In this document: positions 1-7,916 of the stretch, piece after piece
Numbering within the stretch: the first letter of the stretch is position 1
Layout: the number at the start of each line of letters is the position of its first letter
Source of the DNA: CBDFHV01 sp965247705
GTDB taxonomy: Bacteria; Pseudomonadota; Alphaproteobacteria; Rhodospirillales; CAMCUA01
DNA: 13,223 nt
Direction: 5' to 3'
Assembly (NCBI GenBank): GCA_965247705.1
Contig: CBDFHV010000061.1
Location: 1 to 13,223 of the forward strand
Notes under the pieces: generated by a model
Told to the model about the DNA's origin: nothing
Seen by the model: only the letters and a program-made list of their open reading frames with translations
The model's database searches: none
Position numbers and translations under genes: made by a program

Positions 1-1
1 T

Positions 2-670
2 GATGCCGAGGCACGCCGCCGCATGAAGGAGTACAAGAGCATCCTGAGCGCCGGCGGCGACTGGGGTCGCATCGTGCTGCTCGACAACGACCGCTGGCCC
101 GAATACGCGCGCCGCGACGTCGCCGACATCGCCGCCCAGCGCTGCCAGGAACCGCTGGACGCGGTCTATGACCTGCTGGCCGGCGTTGTCGACAACCTGC
201 ACGCGCTCATGGTCATCATTCTCTGCTACACGCCCGACCAACAGCGCGAGGTGTTCGCCCACCCGCTCTGCATGCCGGCTTCGGACGCCACCGCGCTGGC
301 TACCGACGGGCCGCTGGCCGGCTCCGCCTTCCACGGCGCCTACACCTGGGCCGCGTGGTTTTACCGCTTCATGGTGCGCGAGACCAAGGCGTTGAGCCCG
401 GCGCAGGCGATCCACAAGCTGACCGGCCTACCGGCAAGCATCCTCAAGCTGGCGCGCCGTGGGCGGCTGGCGCCGGGATTCTCGGCCGACATCGCGGTCT
501 TCGACCCCGAGACCTTCGGCGAGTGCGGCACTACCTTCGAGCCCAACCAGATAGCCGCCGGCATGGTTCATGTCCTGGTCAACGGCGTGCCGACGCTCAG
601 CGACGGGGCGCTCACCGGCCAGCGCTCGGGACGAGTCCTGCGGCGCGGCGACGAACCGGCTCACGCCTGA
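2..670 (+). CDS. N-acyl-D-amino-acid deacylase-type amidohydrolase, C-terminal part (5' end outside window)
   Basis: The reading frame is open to the left edge, so the gene starts before the window; the ATG at 23 is internal. The visible 222 residues match the C-terminal half of the D-aminoacylase / N-acyl-D-amino-acid deacylase branch of the amidohydrolase superfamily. These are metal-dependent cytoplasmic enzymes that remove an N-acyl group from D-amino acids. Seen directly: MPASDATAL, whose Asp (codon 284-286) sits where the family has its catalytic metal-site Asp; FHGAYTWAAWFYRFMVRE; LSPAQAIHKLTGLPASILKL; and the closing RGRLAPGFSADIAVFDP strand with a TFEPNQ motif and VLVNGV. The end GRVLRRG is the usual family C-terminus, so the 3' end looks complete. 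hyuA1 follows on the same strand after 177 bp. Hydantoinase and D-acylase genes fit one catabolic route, but the exact substrate is unknown. A dihydroorotase-like or other amidohydrolase activity cannot be excluded, because the N-terminal HxH motif is not visible. Confidence 0.85.
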   Translation, partial: DAEARRRMKEYKSILSAGGDWGRIVLLDNDRWPEYARRDVADIAAQRCQEPLDAVYDLLAGVVDNLHALMVIILCYTPDQQREVFAHPLCMPASDATALATDGPLAGSAFHGAYTWAAWFYRFMVRETKALSPAQAIHKLTGLPASILKLARRGRLAPGFSADIAVFDPETFGECGTTFEPNQIAAGMVHVLVNGVPTLSDGALTGQRSGRVLRRGDEPAHA

Positions 671-764
671 GCGGCGGCGGGCCAGAACGTGATGGACAGA
701 GGTTTCTTTCACTCAAAACGGTCCAATATCCGGGGAAAGGCACAGGCCGCAAACCGATTTTTCC

Positions 765-792
765 TTGCCGGTGATTCACCCGCCGTTAGAAT
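765..792 (+). promoter_or_regulatory. Possible sigma-70-type promoter for hyuA1
   Basis: TTGCCG (765-770, 4/6 to the -35 consensus) is followed after 16 nt by TAGAAT (787-792, 5/6 to the -10 consensus). It lies about 55 bp before the hyuA1 start, in the 177-bp gap after the deacylase gene. No convincing terminator hairpin is visible between the two genes, so co-transcription is also possible. The match is moderate and unsupported by anything else. Confidence 0.3.
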
Positions 793-847
793 TCGACGCC
801 GCGTCAGCCTGGTGAAATTCTGAGGATTGCCAAAGGAGGAAAACACC

Positions 848-2941
848 TTGGCGGTCAATTGCCGAATCGCGGCCGACGTCGGCGGCACGTTCACGGATAT
901 CGCCTTCGTGGCCGAGGACGGCCAGTTGGTGACGCGCAAGGTGCCGTCGACCCCGGCCAATTACGCCGACGCGGTCATCGAAGGCATCGTTGGCCTGATG
1001 GACGCGCAAGGCCGGTCGCTGTCGGACATCGACGAAGTCCTGCATGGCTGCACAATCGCCACCAACGCAATTCTCGAACACAAGGGCGCCGAGACCGCGC
1101 TGCTGACCACCAAGGGTTTCCGGGACGTTCTCGAGCTCAGGCGCATCCGCGTTCCCAGGCTCTACGACCCTCTCTATGTCAAGCCGCCGCCGTTGGCGCC
1201 GCGGCGGCTGCGTTTCGAGATCGAGGAAAGGATCGGCGCCCATGGCGAGATCGTTGTCCCGCTCAACGAGACCGACGTCGCCCGCGCCGTGGAGCGCATC
1301 CGCGAAGAGGGAACGGTAGCGGTGGCGGTCTGTCTTCTGCATTCGTATGCCAATCCGATCCATGAAAAGAGAATCGGCGAGATTCTCAAACGCGAGCTGC
1401 CAGACGCGTTCATTTCCATTTCCTGCGAGGTCCTGCCCCAAATCCGCGAGTACGAGCGTACCAGCACGACGGTGGTCAACGCCTACGTGGGGCCGCCCGT
1501 CAAGGCCTACGTGCGGTCCATGATCGACCAGCTCGCGGCGGTCGGGATTGGCGGTCGCCTGTTTGTCATGCAATCCAGCGGCGGAATCCTCGACGGCGAG
1601 ACGGTTGTCGAGATGCCCGCCCATATCATCGAATGCGGTCCCGCCGCGGGCGTCATCGGGGCCGCTCATGCGGGGGCGCTCAACGGCTACGACAATCTCG
1701 TCACCTTGGACATGGGGGGAACCACCGCCAAGGCTTCCATCATCGAGGCGGGAGAGCTCACCTTCTCCGACGAGATGGAGGTCGGCGGCGAGATGTCGAC
1801 CGGCAACGCATTGGTTGCCGGCGGCGGCTACGCGCTCAAGCTGCCGGCCATCCAAATCTCCGAGGTGGGGGCCGGCGGCGGCAGCATCGTTTGGCTCGAC
1901 ATGGCCGGCTCCATCAAGGTGGGGCCCCACAGCGCCGGAGCCGTACCGGGGCCGGCCTGCTACGGCGCCGGGGGCGAGGACCCGACCATAACCGACGCCA
2001 ACGTCGTCCTCGGGTTCCTGAACCCGACGGCCCTGGTGGGCGGATCGCTGCCCATCGACGCCCAGTTGTCGCGCACAGCCATCGAAACCCGAATCGCCCG
2101 CCCCCTCGACCGCGAGCTCGTCGAAACCGCCTACGGCATCCACGCCGTCGCCAACGTCAAAATGATGCGGGCCATCAAGGCGGTGACCACTTACCGCGGG
2201 CGCGATCCGCGAGAGTTCGCCTTGTTCGCCTTCGGCGGCAACGGCGGCGTGCACGCCGTCGACCTGGCCCGGGGACTTCAGATCGGCCGAGTGATCGTTC
2301 CCACTGCGGCCGGCGTATTCAGCGCCGTTGGGCTTCTGTTCGCCGATATGGTAATGAACCTCGCCCGTGCCTTCATGCACCGGGTCGACACCATGCCGCT
2401 GGACGAGGCCGAGCGGGCGTACCGGGGCATGGAAGACGACATCTCTTCTCGCCTGAGCGACGGTCGCTCGGAAATCCAATTTCAGCGTCTGGCGGATCTG
2501 CGGTATGTGGGCCAAGCCTTCGAGTTGACCGTGCCGCTGCCTGACGGTGCAATCGACATCGCCGTAAAGAACTTGGGGCGACGTTTCGAGGCGGAGCACG
2601 AGAAGCGTTACGGCCACGCCTTCGCAGGCGCCTACCCGGTCGAATCGGTCAATCTTCGCGTCATCGGCACCGTGCCGGTACAAGCCGCGGGCCGCATCGT
2701 CGTCGATGACGTCGACGGCGGCGACACCACAGCCGAGAAATGCCGGCGTCCGGTACACTTCGGACCCGAGTTCGGAACCGTGGAGACGCCCGTGATTACC
2801 CGTGCCGGACTGGCGCCCGAGTCCCGGGCGGGGCCGATAATCGTCGAGGAATACGAATGCACGACCGTCGTCCCGCCGGACTGTTCGGCCCGGCTCGACT
2901 CTCAGGGCAACATCATCATCGACATCGGCGGCCAAGCCTGA
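848..2941 (+). CDS. hyuA: HyuA-type hydantoinase/oxoprolinase (ATP-binding) subunit, copy 1
   Basis: Complete 697-residue protein of the hydantoinase A/oxoprolinase family, a usual length for a stand-alone HyuA. The family couples ATP hydrolysis to cyclic amide hydrolysis (N-methylhydantoin, 5-oxoproline) or to ketone carboxylation, together with a HyuB partner. Motifs: N-terminal phosphate-binding DVGGTFTD (residues 10-17), GCTIATNAIL (67-76), TTKGFRD (87-93), a GPAAGV segment (264-269), the second ASKHA-type loop DMGGTTAKAS (from 288), VGAGGGSI (from 340) and the FGGNGGVHA segment (from 462). The start is taken as TTG at 848 because AAAGGAGG (832-839) sits 8 nt upstream. An in-frame TTG at 827 lies before that ribosome site and is rejected. 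The gene is convergent with dctM, 64 bp away, and no hyuB follows it on this strand; the nearest is hyuB1 inside the opposite-strand TRAP operon. Oddity: FGGNGGVHA replaces the usual GG-x-GP-x-HA seen in copy 2. The substrate is not predictable. Confidence 0.92.
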   Translation: MAVNCRIAADVGGTFTDIAFVAEDGQLVTRKVPSTPANYADAVIEGIVGLMDAQGRSLSDIDEVLHGCTIATNAILEHKGAETALLTTKGFRDVLELRRIRVPRLYDPLYVKPPPLAPRRLRFEIEERIGAHGEIVVPLNETDVARAVERIREEGTVAVAVCLLHSYANPIHEKRIGEILKRELPDAFISISCEVLPQIREYERTSTTVVNAYVGPPVKAYVRSMIDQLAAVGIGGRLFVMQSSGGILDGETVVEMPAHIIECGPAAGVIGAAHAGALNGYDNLVTLDMGGTTAKASIIEAGELTFSDEMEVGGEMSTGNALVAGGGYALKLPAIQISEVGAGGGSIVWLDMAGSIKVGPHSAGAVPGPACYGAGGEDPTITDANVVLGFLNPTALVGGSLPIDAQLSRTAIETRIARPLDRELVETAYGIHAVANVKMMRAIKAVTTYRGRDPREFALFAFGGNGGVHAVDLARGLQIGRVIVPTAAGVFSAVGLLFADMVMNLARAFMHRVDTMPLDEAERAYRGMEDDISSRLSDGRSEIQFQRLADLRYVGQAFELTVPLPDGAIDIAVKNLGRRFEAEHEKRYGHAFAGAYPVESVNLRVIGTVPVQAAGRIVVDDVDGGDTTAEKCRRPVHFGPEFGTVETPVITRAGLAPESRAGPIIVEEYECTTVVPPDCSARLDSQGNIIIDIGGQA

Positions 2942-3005
2942 GTCAGGGGTCCGGCGGCATGCATCGCCTGGGCACCGCCCCGACTTCGCCGTCAGGCCGG
3001 CCCCA

Positions 3006-4289
3006 TCATTGCTTGAACACGAGTTCCGGCAGCCACATCGAGATCTGCGGAATGTAGGTCAGCAGCAGAAGCGCGATCACGAGGGTCGGCAGGAACATCA
3101 GGGACGCCCGGATCACTGGTCCTATTTCCAGCTTGGCCACCGCGCAGACGGCGAACAGCCCGATTCCGATAGGTGGGGTGATTATGCCGATCAACAGGTT
3201 GAAGGTGAGGACGACCCCGAACTGGAGGGGGTCCATGCCGAGGGAGACCACCAGCGGGCCGAAAACCGGAATCGCGATCAGGAGTGCGGGAAGCGTCTCG
3301 AGGAAGCACCCCATAAGGAGAATCGCGAGATTGATCAGCAGCAGGAGAACCCATTTCTCGTCGGTCAACGCAAGCAACTGCTCGGTCAGTTGCTCGGCGA
3401 CCTGCTCGGAGGTAAGGATGAACGCCATGACGCCGCCGACGCCGGTCAGGTACATGATCAGTGCCGTCATCGTGCAGGTTTCGGTGATCGCCCGGCCCAG
3501 GCCGGTGATGCTGAACTCCCTGTAAAAGACGCCGACAAGGGCCGAGTAGAAGACCGCCAGAACCCCCGCCTCGGTGGGCGTGACCATCCCGCTCACCATG
3601 CCGAAAACGATGATCACGGGCGAAAAGATCGCGAACGCGCCGGTGACCGCGGTGCGGCCGATCTCGCGGGCGCTGCTGCGCTTTGTGGGCGGGCAGTTTT
3701 CGACGCCGGTACGCGCCAGAATCCAGATGGTGGCCATCAGGCAGGCGGCAATGGTGACGCCGGGAATAACGCCGGCGACGAAGAGCTTGCCGATGGAGAC
3801 CTCCATGTTGACGGCGTAGATGATGAACATGATCGACGGCGGAATGATGGGGCCGATGGTCGAGGCCGCGACCGTCACCGCCGCGGCGAAGGCGGGGCGG
3901 TAGCCGGCCTGTCTCATGGCCTTGATCTCAATGGAGCCAAGCCCGGCGATGTCCGCCAGGGCGGCGCCCGAGATGCCCGCGAAGATCATGCTGGCAACCA
4001 CGTTGACCTGGGCCAGACCGCCCCGCATGAACCCCACCAAGGAGTTGGCGAAGGCGAAGATGCGCTTGGTGAGGCCAAACTCGTTCATCAGCGACGCGGC
4101 GAGGACGAAGAACGGGATGGCCATCAGGGGAACGGCCCGAACCGTGTTCAGGACATAGCGAGGCAGGGTGTGGAGCGGCAGGTCCATGGCCACCAGCCCG
4201 GCGAGGGCGCCAAACCCCATGGCCGCGCAGACAGGAACCCGGAAAACCAGGAGGAACATGAAGACGGCACCCATCATGGCGGAAGCCAC
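3006..4289 (-). CDS. dctM: TRAP transporter large permease subunit DctM
   Basis: A 427-residue, very hydrophobic inner-membrane protein, the normal DctM length, with about a dozen predicted membrane helices. DctM is the ion-coupled (usually Na+) transport subunit of tripartite ATP-independent periplasmic transporters; it works with DctQ and receives solute from DctP. Family motifs visible: the conserved STIGPIIPPSIMFI segment near the first third, GMVTPTEAG in the middle, and a C-terminal IGIITPPIGIGLF repeat of the same helix-break type. The start is GTG at 4289, preceded by GGAGGGG; the ATGs a few codons downstream lack a comparable site. It is the last gene of the operon, 12 nt after dctQ. 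No clear terminator is visible in the 64 bp before the convergent hyuA1. The substrate cannot be deduced; context suggests a hydantoin-, lactam- or acylamino-acid-like acid. Confidence 0.96.
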   Translation of the reverse strand: MASAMMGAVFMFLLVFRVPVCAAMGFGALAGLVAMDLPLHTLPRYVLNTVRAVPLMAIPFFVLAASLMNEFGLTKRIFAFANSLVGFMRGGLAQVNVVASMIFAGISGAALADIAGLGSIEIKAMRQAGYRPAFAAAVTVAASTIGPIIPPSIMFIIYAVNMEVSIGKLFVAGVIPGVTIAACLMATIWILARTGVENCPPTKRSSAREIGRTAVTGAFAIFSPVIIVFGMVSGMVTPTEAGVLAVFYSALVGVFYREFSITGLGRAITETCTMTALIMYLTGVGGVMAFILTSEQVAEQLTEQLLALTDEKWVLLLLINLAILLMGCFLETLPALLIAIPVFGPLVVSLGMDPLQFGVVLTFNLLIGIITPPIGIGLFAVCAVAKLEIGPVIRASLMFLPTLVIALLLLTYIPQISMWLPELVFKQ

Positions 4290-4301
4290 GGTCCCCTCCG
4301 T

Positions 4302-4832
4302 TCAGATGCCGACCGGGTCCGGCTCGGACTGAGGTTCCGTGCCCCAGACCGTCCGTACCAACAAGATGACCTCGGTGACCAGGATGTCGAGGCTGCCGAC
4401 GGTGAGGGAAATGAAGAATAAAGGCTCGGGCAGCTCCAGGATCCACGTCACCTCGCCGGCGATGAGTTTCATGGCGGCGAAGCAGAGGACCAGCATCGTC
4501 GCGTGGAAGATAATCACCAGAAGCCGCGTCAACACGCCGATGGACCTCAGGGCGGCGTCAGGAACAAGCCACAGAAAGACGTCGACGCGGATGTAGGTCT
4601 GCCGCTTGGCAATCAGCGAGTAGGCGAAGAAGTAAATGCAAAAGGCAGCGAGCAGCGCCACTTCCTGATGCCACAGCAGACCTTTGTCGAATCCGAACCT
4701 GAGCACGATGTTCACGGCATTGACGCCGACCGCGATACAGAGCGCGGCGCCAGCGGTCCACGTCACCAGCCGCAACGACCAGACAAGGTAGAGGTCGAAC
4801 CAGGGCTCCAGTCGAGTGGTAAGCGTTCTCAT
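4302..4832 (-). CDS. dctQ: TRAP transporter small permease subunit DctQ
   Basis: A 176-residue membrane protein with four hydrophobic helices (roughly residues 22-45, 54-75, 96-120 and 133-158), the standard DctQ topology. Family features are the LRF...LWHQEV segment between helices 1 and 2 and KRQTYIRVDVF after helix 2, which resembles the conserved R-x-H-I-R-x-D region. DctQ is the small membrane subunit that pairs with DctM. The ATG at 4832 is preferred over an in-frame TTG at 4856, because GAGGAGGG lies 8 nt upstream of the ATG and would fall inside the longer reading frame. It follows hyuB1 after 45 nt and precedes dctM by 12 nt, so translation is probably coupled to dctM. Confidence 0.94.
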   Translation of the reverse strand: MRTLTTRLEPWFDLYLVWSLRLVTWTAGAALCIAVGVNAVNIVLRFGFDKGLLWHQEVALLAAFCIYFFAYSLIAKRQTYIRVDVFLWLVPDAALRSIGVLTRLLVIIFHATMLVLCFAAMKLIAGEVTWILELPEPLFFISLTVGSLDILVTEVILLVRTVWGTEPQSEPDPVGI

Positions 4833-4877
4833 CCGTTCGACCCTCCTCGTCGGCAAAAAGGACCCCGCCGCCGGCAG

Positions 4878-6632
4878 TCAGTCGGCGGCCGCGGACGCCT
4901 CGGCGCGTAGGCGCCGACGCAGGGCCCGGGTGGCCTTCATGTCGACCCGGGCCGGCCGGCCGGCCCGGATGACCACGCCATAGCTCTTCTCCGCGTGGTC
5001 CTTGGTGATTCTGTCTTCGCGGAAGTCGTCCAGCACCCGTTCGGCATCCCGCTCCAGGGGATCGCCATAGCCGCCGCCGCCAGCCATAACATGGCGAAAA
5101 ACGTCCCCATTGCGCAGGGGCCACGGCTCAGTGGGCAACACGGGAAGGACGATGTCCTCGGTTCCGGGATTGATGACGTTGACGGACGGCGCCCCTGTGT
5201 GCCCGCCGAACAGGCCGTGGGGCGGAAACTCCCGCTTGTCGGAACGCATGGTGAGAATCGCCTCGTCGGCCAGCAGCCGGTAATCGCGGACGATCGCCAA
5301 GCCGCCCCGGAACCGGCCGGGGCCACCGGTATCGGGGACGAAACCGTAGCGTTCGATACGCAGGGGATGGTTCACCTCGACCATCTCCACCGGCACGTTG
5401 GCGGCGTTGGCGCCCAGATGCGCCACCCCTTCCTGTCCGTCGTGGGTGGCGGTGCCGCCCCAATTGCCCATCGCCGTCTCGCAAAAAACGAAGGGAGCGC
5501 CCTCGTGCCAGCCGCCGATGGTGGGCAGCGACGCGCCGCCGCTGGTATCCGCGGTAACCTTGTCCGGAACGGCCTGGGCCAGCGCCCCGAACAGGCAGTC
5601 GATCATGCGATAACCGGTAATCCCACGCGCCCCCACGGGCCCCGGATAAACCGGATTGACCAACGAGGCTTCCGGCGCCACCACGGTGATGGGGCGGGTA
5701 TAGCCGTGGCAGTTGGGGACCTCGGCCGGGATGACGGAGCGGATGGCGCAATAGGCGGCGGCCCTGGTGTACGAAAGGATGGAGTTGATGCCTCCCCTCA
5801 CCTGCGGCGACGTGCCCTCCCAATCGATCAGTACGTCGCTGCCATCGATCGTGATCTTGACCTTGAGGAAGTTGGTTTCGCCGCTGGTGCCAAGGCCCTC
5901 GATGGTATCGGTAAAGGCGTAGGTTCCGTCGGGAATGTGGGTGATGCCGGCGCGGGCCAGGCGCTCCGCGTAGTCGTGCAGATGCTCGGCGTAGGCGCTC
6001 ATGGTATCGACGCCGTAGCGCTCGTAGAGCACCGTCACTTCACGTTCGCCGGCGTTACAGGCAGCCATCTGCGCCTGCAGGTCACCGAGCACCTTCTCGG
6101 GCACGCGGACGTTCAGGCGAACGATGTCCCAGACCGGCTGCACGGGGCCGTCCTTGTCGGCGAACTTGACGATGGGAATGCGCAGGCCCTCTTGGATGAT
6201 CTCCGTCGCCCCAAGGGCGTTACTGCCCGGGACGATACCGCCGACATCGGCATGGTGGGCGATGGTGGTGGCGAAACCCTGAAGCCCGCCGTCGAAGAAT
6301 ATGGGTTTGATGATGTAGATGTCGGGAAGGTGCTGGCCCGCCGAATCGTACGGGTCGTTGAAGATGAACACGTCGCCCTGGTTGATCCTTCCGTCGAAAC
6401 GCTCCAGCAGGCAGAGCATTGCGTCGTAGAAGCTTCCTAGCTGCTGGGGAACCGTCAGGCCCTGGGCCAGGGTCCGCCCCTGGGCGTCGCAGACCGCCGT
6501 CGAGAAGTCCATGGTGTCGCGGACGATGCTCGAATACGCCGTCCGCATGAGCGTCAGCGCCATCTGGTCGGCAATGGTATCGAATCCGTTCTTCAGGATT
6601 TCGAGCAGAAAGGGGTCGTAATCGTCGGGCAT
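4878..6632 (-). CDS. hyuB: HyuB-type hydantoinase/oxoprolinase subunit, copy 1, inside the TRAP operon
   Basis: A 584-residue protein of the hydantoinase B/oxoprolinase family, the partner subunit of HyuA. Conserved segments: DPFLLEILKNGFDTIADQM at the N-terminus, LMRTAYSSIVRDTMDFS (28-44), NDPY (92-95), HLPD (101-104), HHADVGG (126-132), EGLRIP, a central DWEGTSPQVRGGINS, ETAMGNWGGTATHDGQEG, EVNHPLRIERYGFVPDTGGPGRFRGG, and a C-terminal GGGGYGDPLERD. The frame runs upstream to 6743, but the family alignment begins at the ATG at 6632, which is chosen; its ribosome site is weak. The gene lies between dctP and dctQ, 198 bp after dctP. It is unusual for an enzyme subunit to sit inside a DctPQM set. 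Its obvious partner is either HyuA1, convergent and about 2 kb away, or HyuA2 upstream. Confidence 0.93.
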   Translation of the reverse strand: MPDDYDPFLLEILKNGFDTIADQMALTLMRTAYSSIVRDTMDFSTAVCDAQGRTLAQGLTVPQQLGSFYDAMLCLLERFDGRINQGDVFIFNDPYDSAGQHLPDIYIIKPIFFDGGLQGFATTIAHHADVGGIVPGSNALGATEIIQEGLRIPIVKFADKDGPVQPVWDIVRLNVRVPEKVLGDLQAQMAACNAGEREVTVLYERYGVDTMSAYAEHLHDYAERLARAGITHIPDGTYAFTDTIEGLGTSGETNFLKVKITIDGSDVLIDWEGTSPQVRGGINSILSYTRAAAYCAIRSVIPAEVPNCHGYTRPITVVAPEASLVNPVYPGPVGARGITGYRMIDCLFGALAQAVPDKVTADTSGGASLPTIGGWHEGAPFVFCETAMGNWGGTATHDGQEGVAHLGANAANVPVEMVEVNHPLRIERYGFVPDTGGPGRFRGGLAIVRDYRLLADEAILTMRSDKREFPPHGLFGGHTGAPSVNVINPGTEDIVLPVLPTEPWPLRNGDVFRHVMAGGGGYGDPLERDAERVLDDFREDRITKDHAEKSYGVVIRAGRPARVDMKATRALRRRLRAEASAAAD

Positions 6633-6795
6633 CGGTCGAACGGCTTCCGCCCCTTGCCGCCGGTGGGATCGCCCGCGTTGCCCACGGACATCGTCTGGCG
6701 CCGACATCAACGCGGGTATTCCCCGGGCATCAGGGGACGGCAATCGACCTTACTCGGCTGGGGACCGGTCCGGGGATTATAGCCGCAAAATAGGA

Positions 6796-6821
6796 CGCCG
6801 GGCGGCGTCTGCCGCCCGGCG
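6796..6821 (-). terminator. Strong hairpin between dctP and hyuB1, possible partial terminator
   Basis: Perfect 11-bp inverted repeat: CGCCGGGCGGC at 6796-6806 and GCCGCCCGGCG at 6811-6821, with a 4-nt loop. It starts 10 bp after the dctP stop. On the minus strand it is followed by TCCTATTTTG, a poor but present T-rich tract. It could be an imperfect rho-independent terminator or a processing or stability hairpin that keeps dctP mRNA more abundant than the downstream genes. An exact TATAAT on the minus strand (6781-6776) lies just beyond, but no -35 element is visible at the right distance, so a separate hyuB1 promoter is only a weak possibility. Confidence 0.55.
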
Positions 6822-6830
6822 CACACCGCC

Positions 6831-7835
6831 TTAGTATTTCAACGCCTGGATCTTGGCCACGAATCCCTTGGGGATGAAGCCGTCGTCTTCCAGTTTCTTG
6901 ATGGTCTTGAGGCCGGCCTTCCGCCAGGGACCGAGGGCGGGCTGAATGATGCTCACCCCGTACTCGTCCATGGCTTTCGTTTTCTTGACCTCGAAGCCGC
7001 GCAGCGATTCGGCCCGCAGCGCCTCACCGCCGACCTTCACGCCCGCCCTCAGGATGCGCAGCTCATCCGACGACAGGGCATCGAACTGCTTCTTGTTCAT
7101 GAGAATATTGATGATCTGGTAGTACTCCTGCGTCTGGATGAAGTACTTGCCCATTTCCACGTTCTTTTGGTCGTAGGCGATGCCGATGGTCTCGGGACCG
7201 CCCTCGATGATCCCCTGCTTGAAGGCGAGATACATTTCCGCGCGCGGCACGACGATCGTGTTGGCGCCGAAGCCCTGCCATGTGGAGATCGCCGGCTTTG
7301 ATTCCCAGATCCGCATCTTGAGGTTGTTCATCTCGGCGGGCGTGATCACCGGCCGCACCGAAATGAATCCCCGCGGGTCCTGGCGCCACCAGGTCCACTC
7401 GTTATCCAGGAAGACCGCGCCGTCCTTGGCCAGGGCGTCGACCGTGGGCTTGAACAGGTCGCTCTTGTAGAACGCCTGCAGATGCTTGAAGCTGAGGAAC
7501 ACGTAGGGCAGGCCGATGAACTTCGCCTGCGGGTACTGGCTGGCCAAGAACGATGTCCACACCAGCATCATCGACTGGGCGCCGGACTTGACGTTGCGTA
7601 CCTGCTCCGGATGGGGTCCCAGCTTGGCGCTGTGGAACTTCTCGATCTTCATCTTGCCTTTGCTCAACTCGCCGACGGCTTTGGCAAAGGCCTCCAGCGC
7701 CACGCCGCCGTCGCTGGTCGGAGCGTCCATTCCGCCTGCCCGGTAGGCCTTTTGGGCCGAAACGGTCACCGGCTGCATGGAAAGTAACGACGCCGCGAAC
7801 ACGGTAGCGACCAACAAAGAAATCTTACGGAACAT
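6831..7835 (-). CDS. dctP: TRAP transporter periplasmic substrate-binding protein DctP
   Basis: A 334-residue periplasmic solute receptor of the DctP family. A typical signal peptide is visible: FRK at the N-terminus, a hydrophobic core (residues 5-20) and a likely cleavage after VSA (25-27), before QKAYRAGG. The mature part contains GKMKIEKFHSAKLGPHPEQ, the PAEMNNLKMRIWES strand with Arg175 (the position of the family's conserved carboxylate-binding Arg), and GANTIVVPRAEMYLAFKQGIIEGGPE, the counterpart of the GANP...EVYTALQTGVVDG region. The usual DGQE is here EGGPE. ATG 7835 is preceded by AGGGGAGG with a 5-nt gap. It is the first gene of the operon dctP-hyuB1-dctQ-dctM and has its own promoter upstream. 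Arg175 suggests an acid substrate, but the ligand is otherwise unknown. Confidence 0.95.
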   Translation of the reverse strand: MFRKISLLVATVFAASLLSMQPVTVSAQKAYRAGGMDAPTSDGGVALEAFAKAVGELSKGKMKIEKFHSAKLGPHPEQVRNVKSGAQSMMLVWTSFLASQYPQAKFIGLPYVFLSFKHLQAFYKSDLFKPTVDALAKDGAVFLDNEWTWWRQDPRGFISVRPVITPAEMNNLKMRIWESKPAISTWQGFGANTIVVPRAEMYLAFKQGIIEGGPETIGIAYDQKNVEMGKYFIQTQEYYQIINILMNKKQFDALSSDELRILRAGVKVGGEALRAESLRGFEVKKTKAMDEYGVSIIQPALGPWRKAGLKTIKKLEDDGFIPKGFVAKIQALKY

Positions 7836-7874
7836 CCTGACCTCCCCTGTAATGTTCGGAGTTTGAGCCGACCC

Positions 7875-7909
7875 GGCAGCAGTGAACGATTATTTTTGCC
7901 AAGGCAGCA
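7875..7909. repeat. Two GGCAGCA direct repeats in the dctP leader
   Basis: GGCAGCA occurs at 7875-7881 and 7903-7909, 28 bp apart in the same orientation (read TGCTGCC on the coding strand of dctP). The copies lie at and just downstream of the expected transcription start. Similar bases continue after each copy. They could be regulator half-sites, but no known operator is recognised and chance is a fair alternative. Confidence 0.25.
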
Positions 7910-7916
7910 ATTGAAA

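Noticed and set aside
827..847. An upstream TTG start for hyuA1 at 827
   Set aside because: It would place the AAAGGAGG ribosome site inside the coding sequence; the TTG at 848 has that site at the right distance and fits the family N-terminus.
776..2935. A 719-codon open frame on the minus strand opposite hyuA1
   Set aside because: It is antisense to a gene with clear family motifs along its full length, its product is low-complexity in Asp, Gly, Arg and His, and stop-free antisense frames are common in such G+C-rich genes.
2942..3005. A bidirectional terminator between convergent hyuA1 and dctM
   Set aside because: Only short, interrupted G/C-rich pairings are seen, with no T-run on either side.
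3009..4421. A 470-codon plus-strand frame opposite dctM and dctQ
   Set aside because: Its product is a charged, repetitive string without any domain, which is the mirror of hydrophobic codons in the transporter genes; no ribosome site supports it.
4995..6440. A 481-codon plus-strand frame opposite hyuB1
   Set aside because: Shadow of a well-supported HyuB gene, with no recognisable domain.
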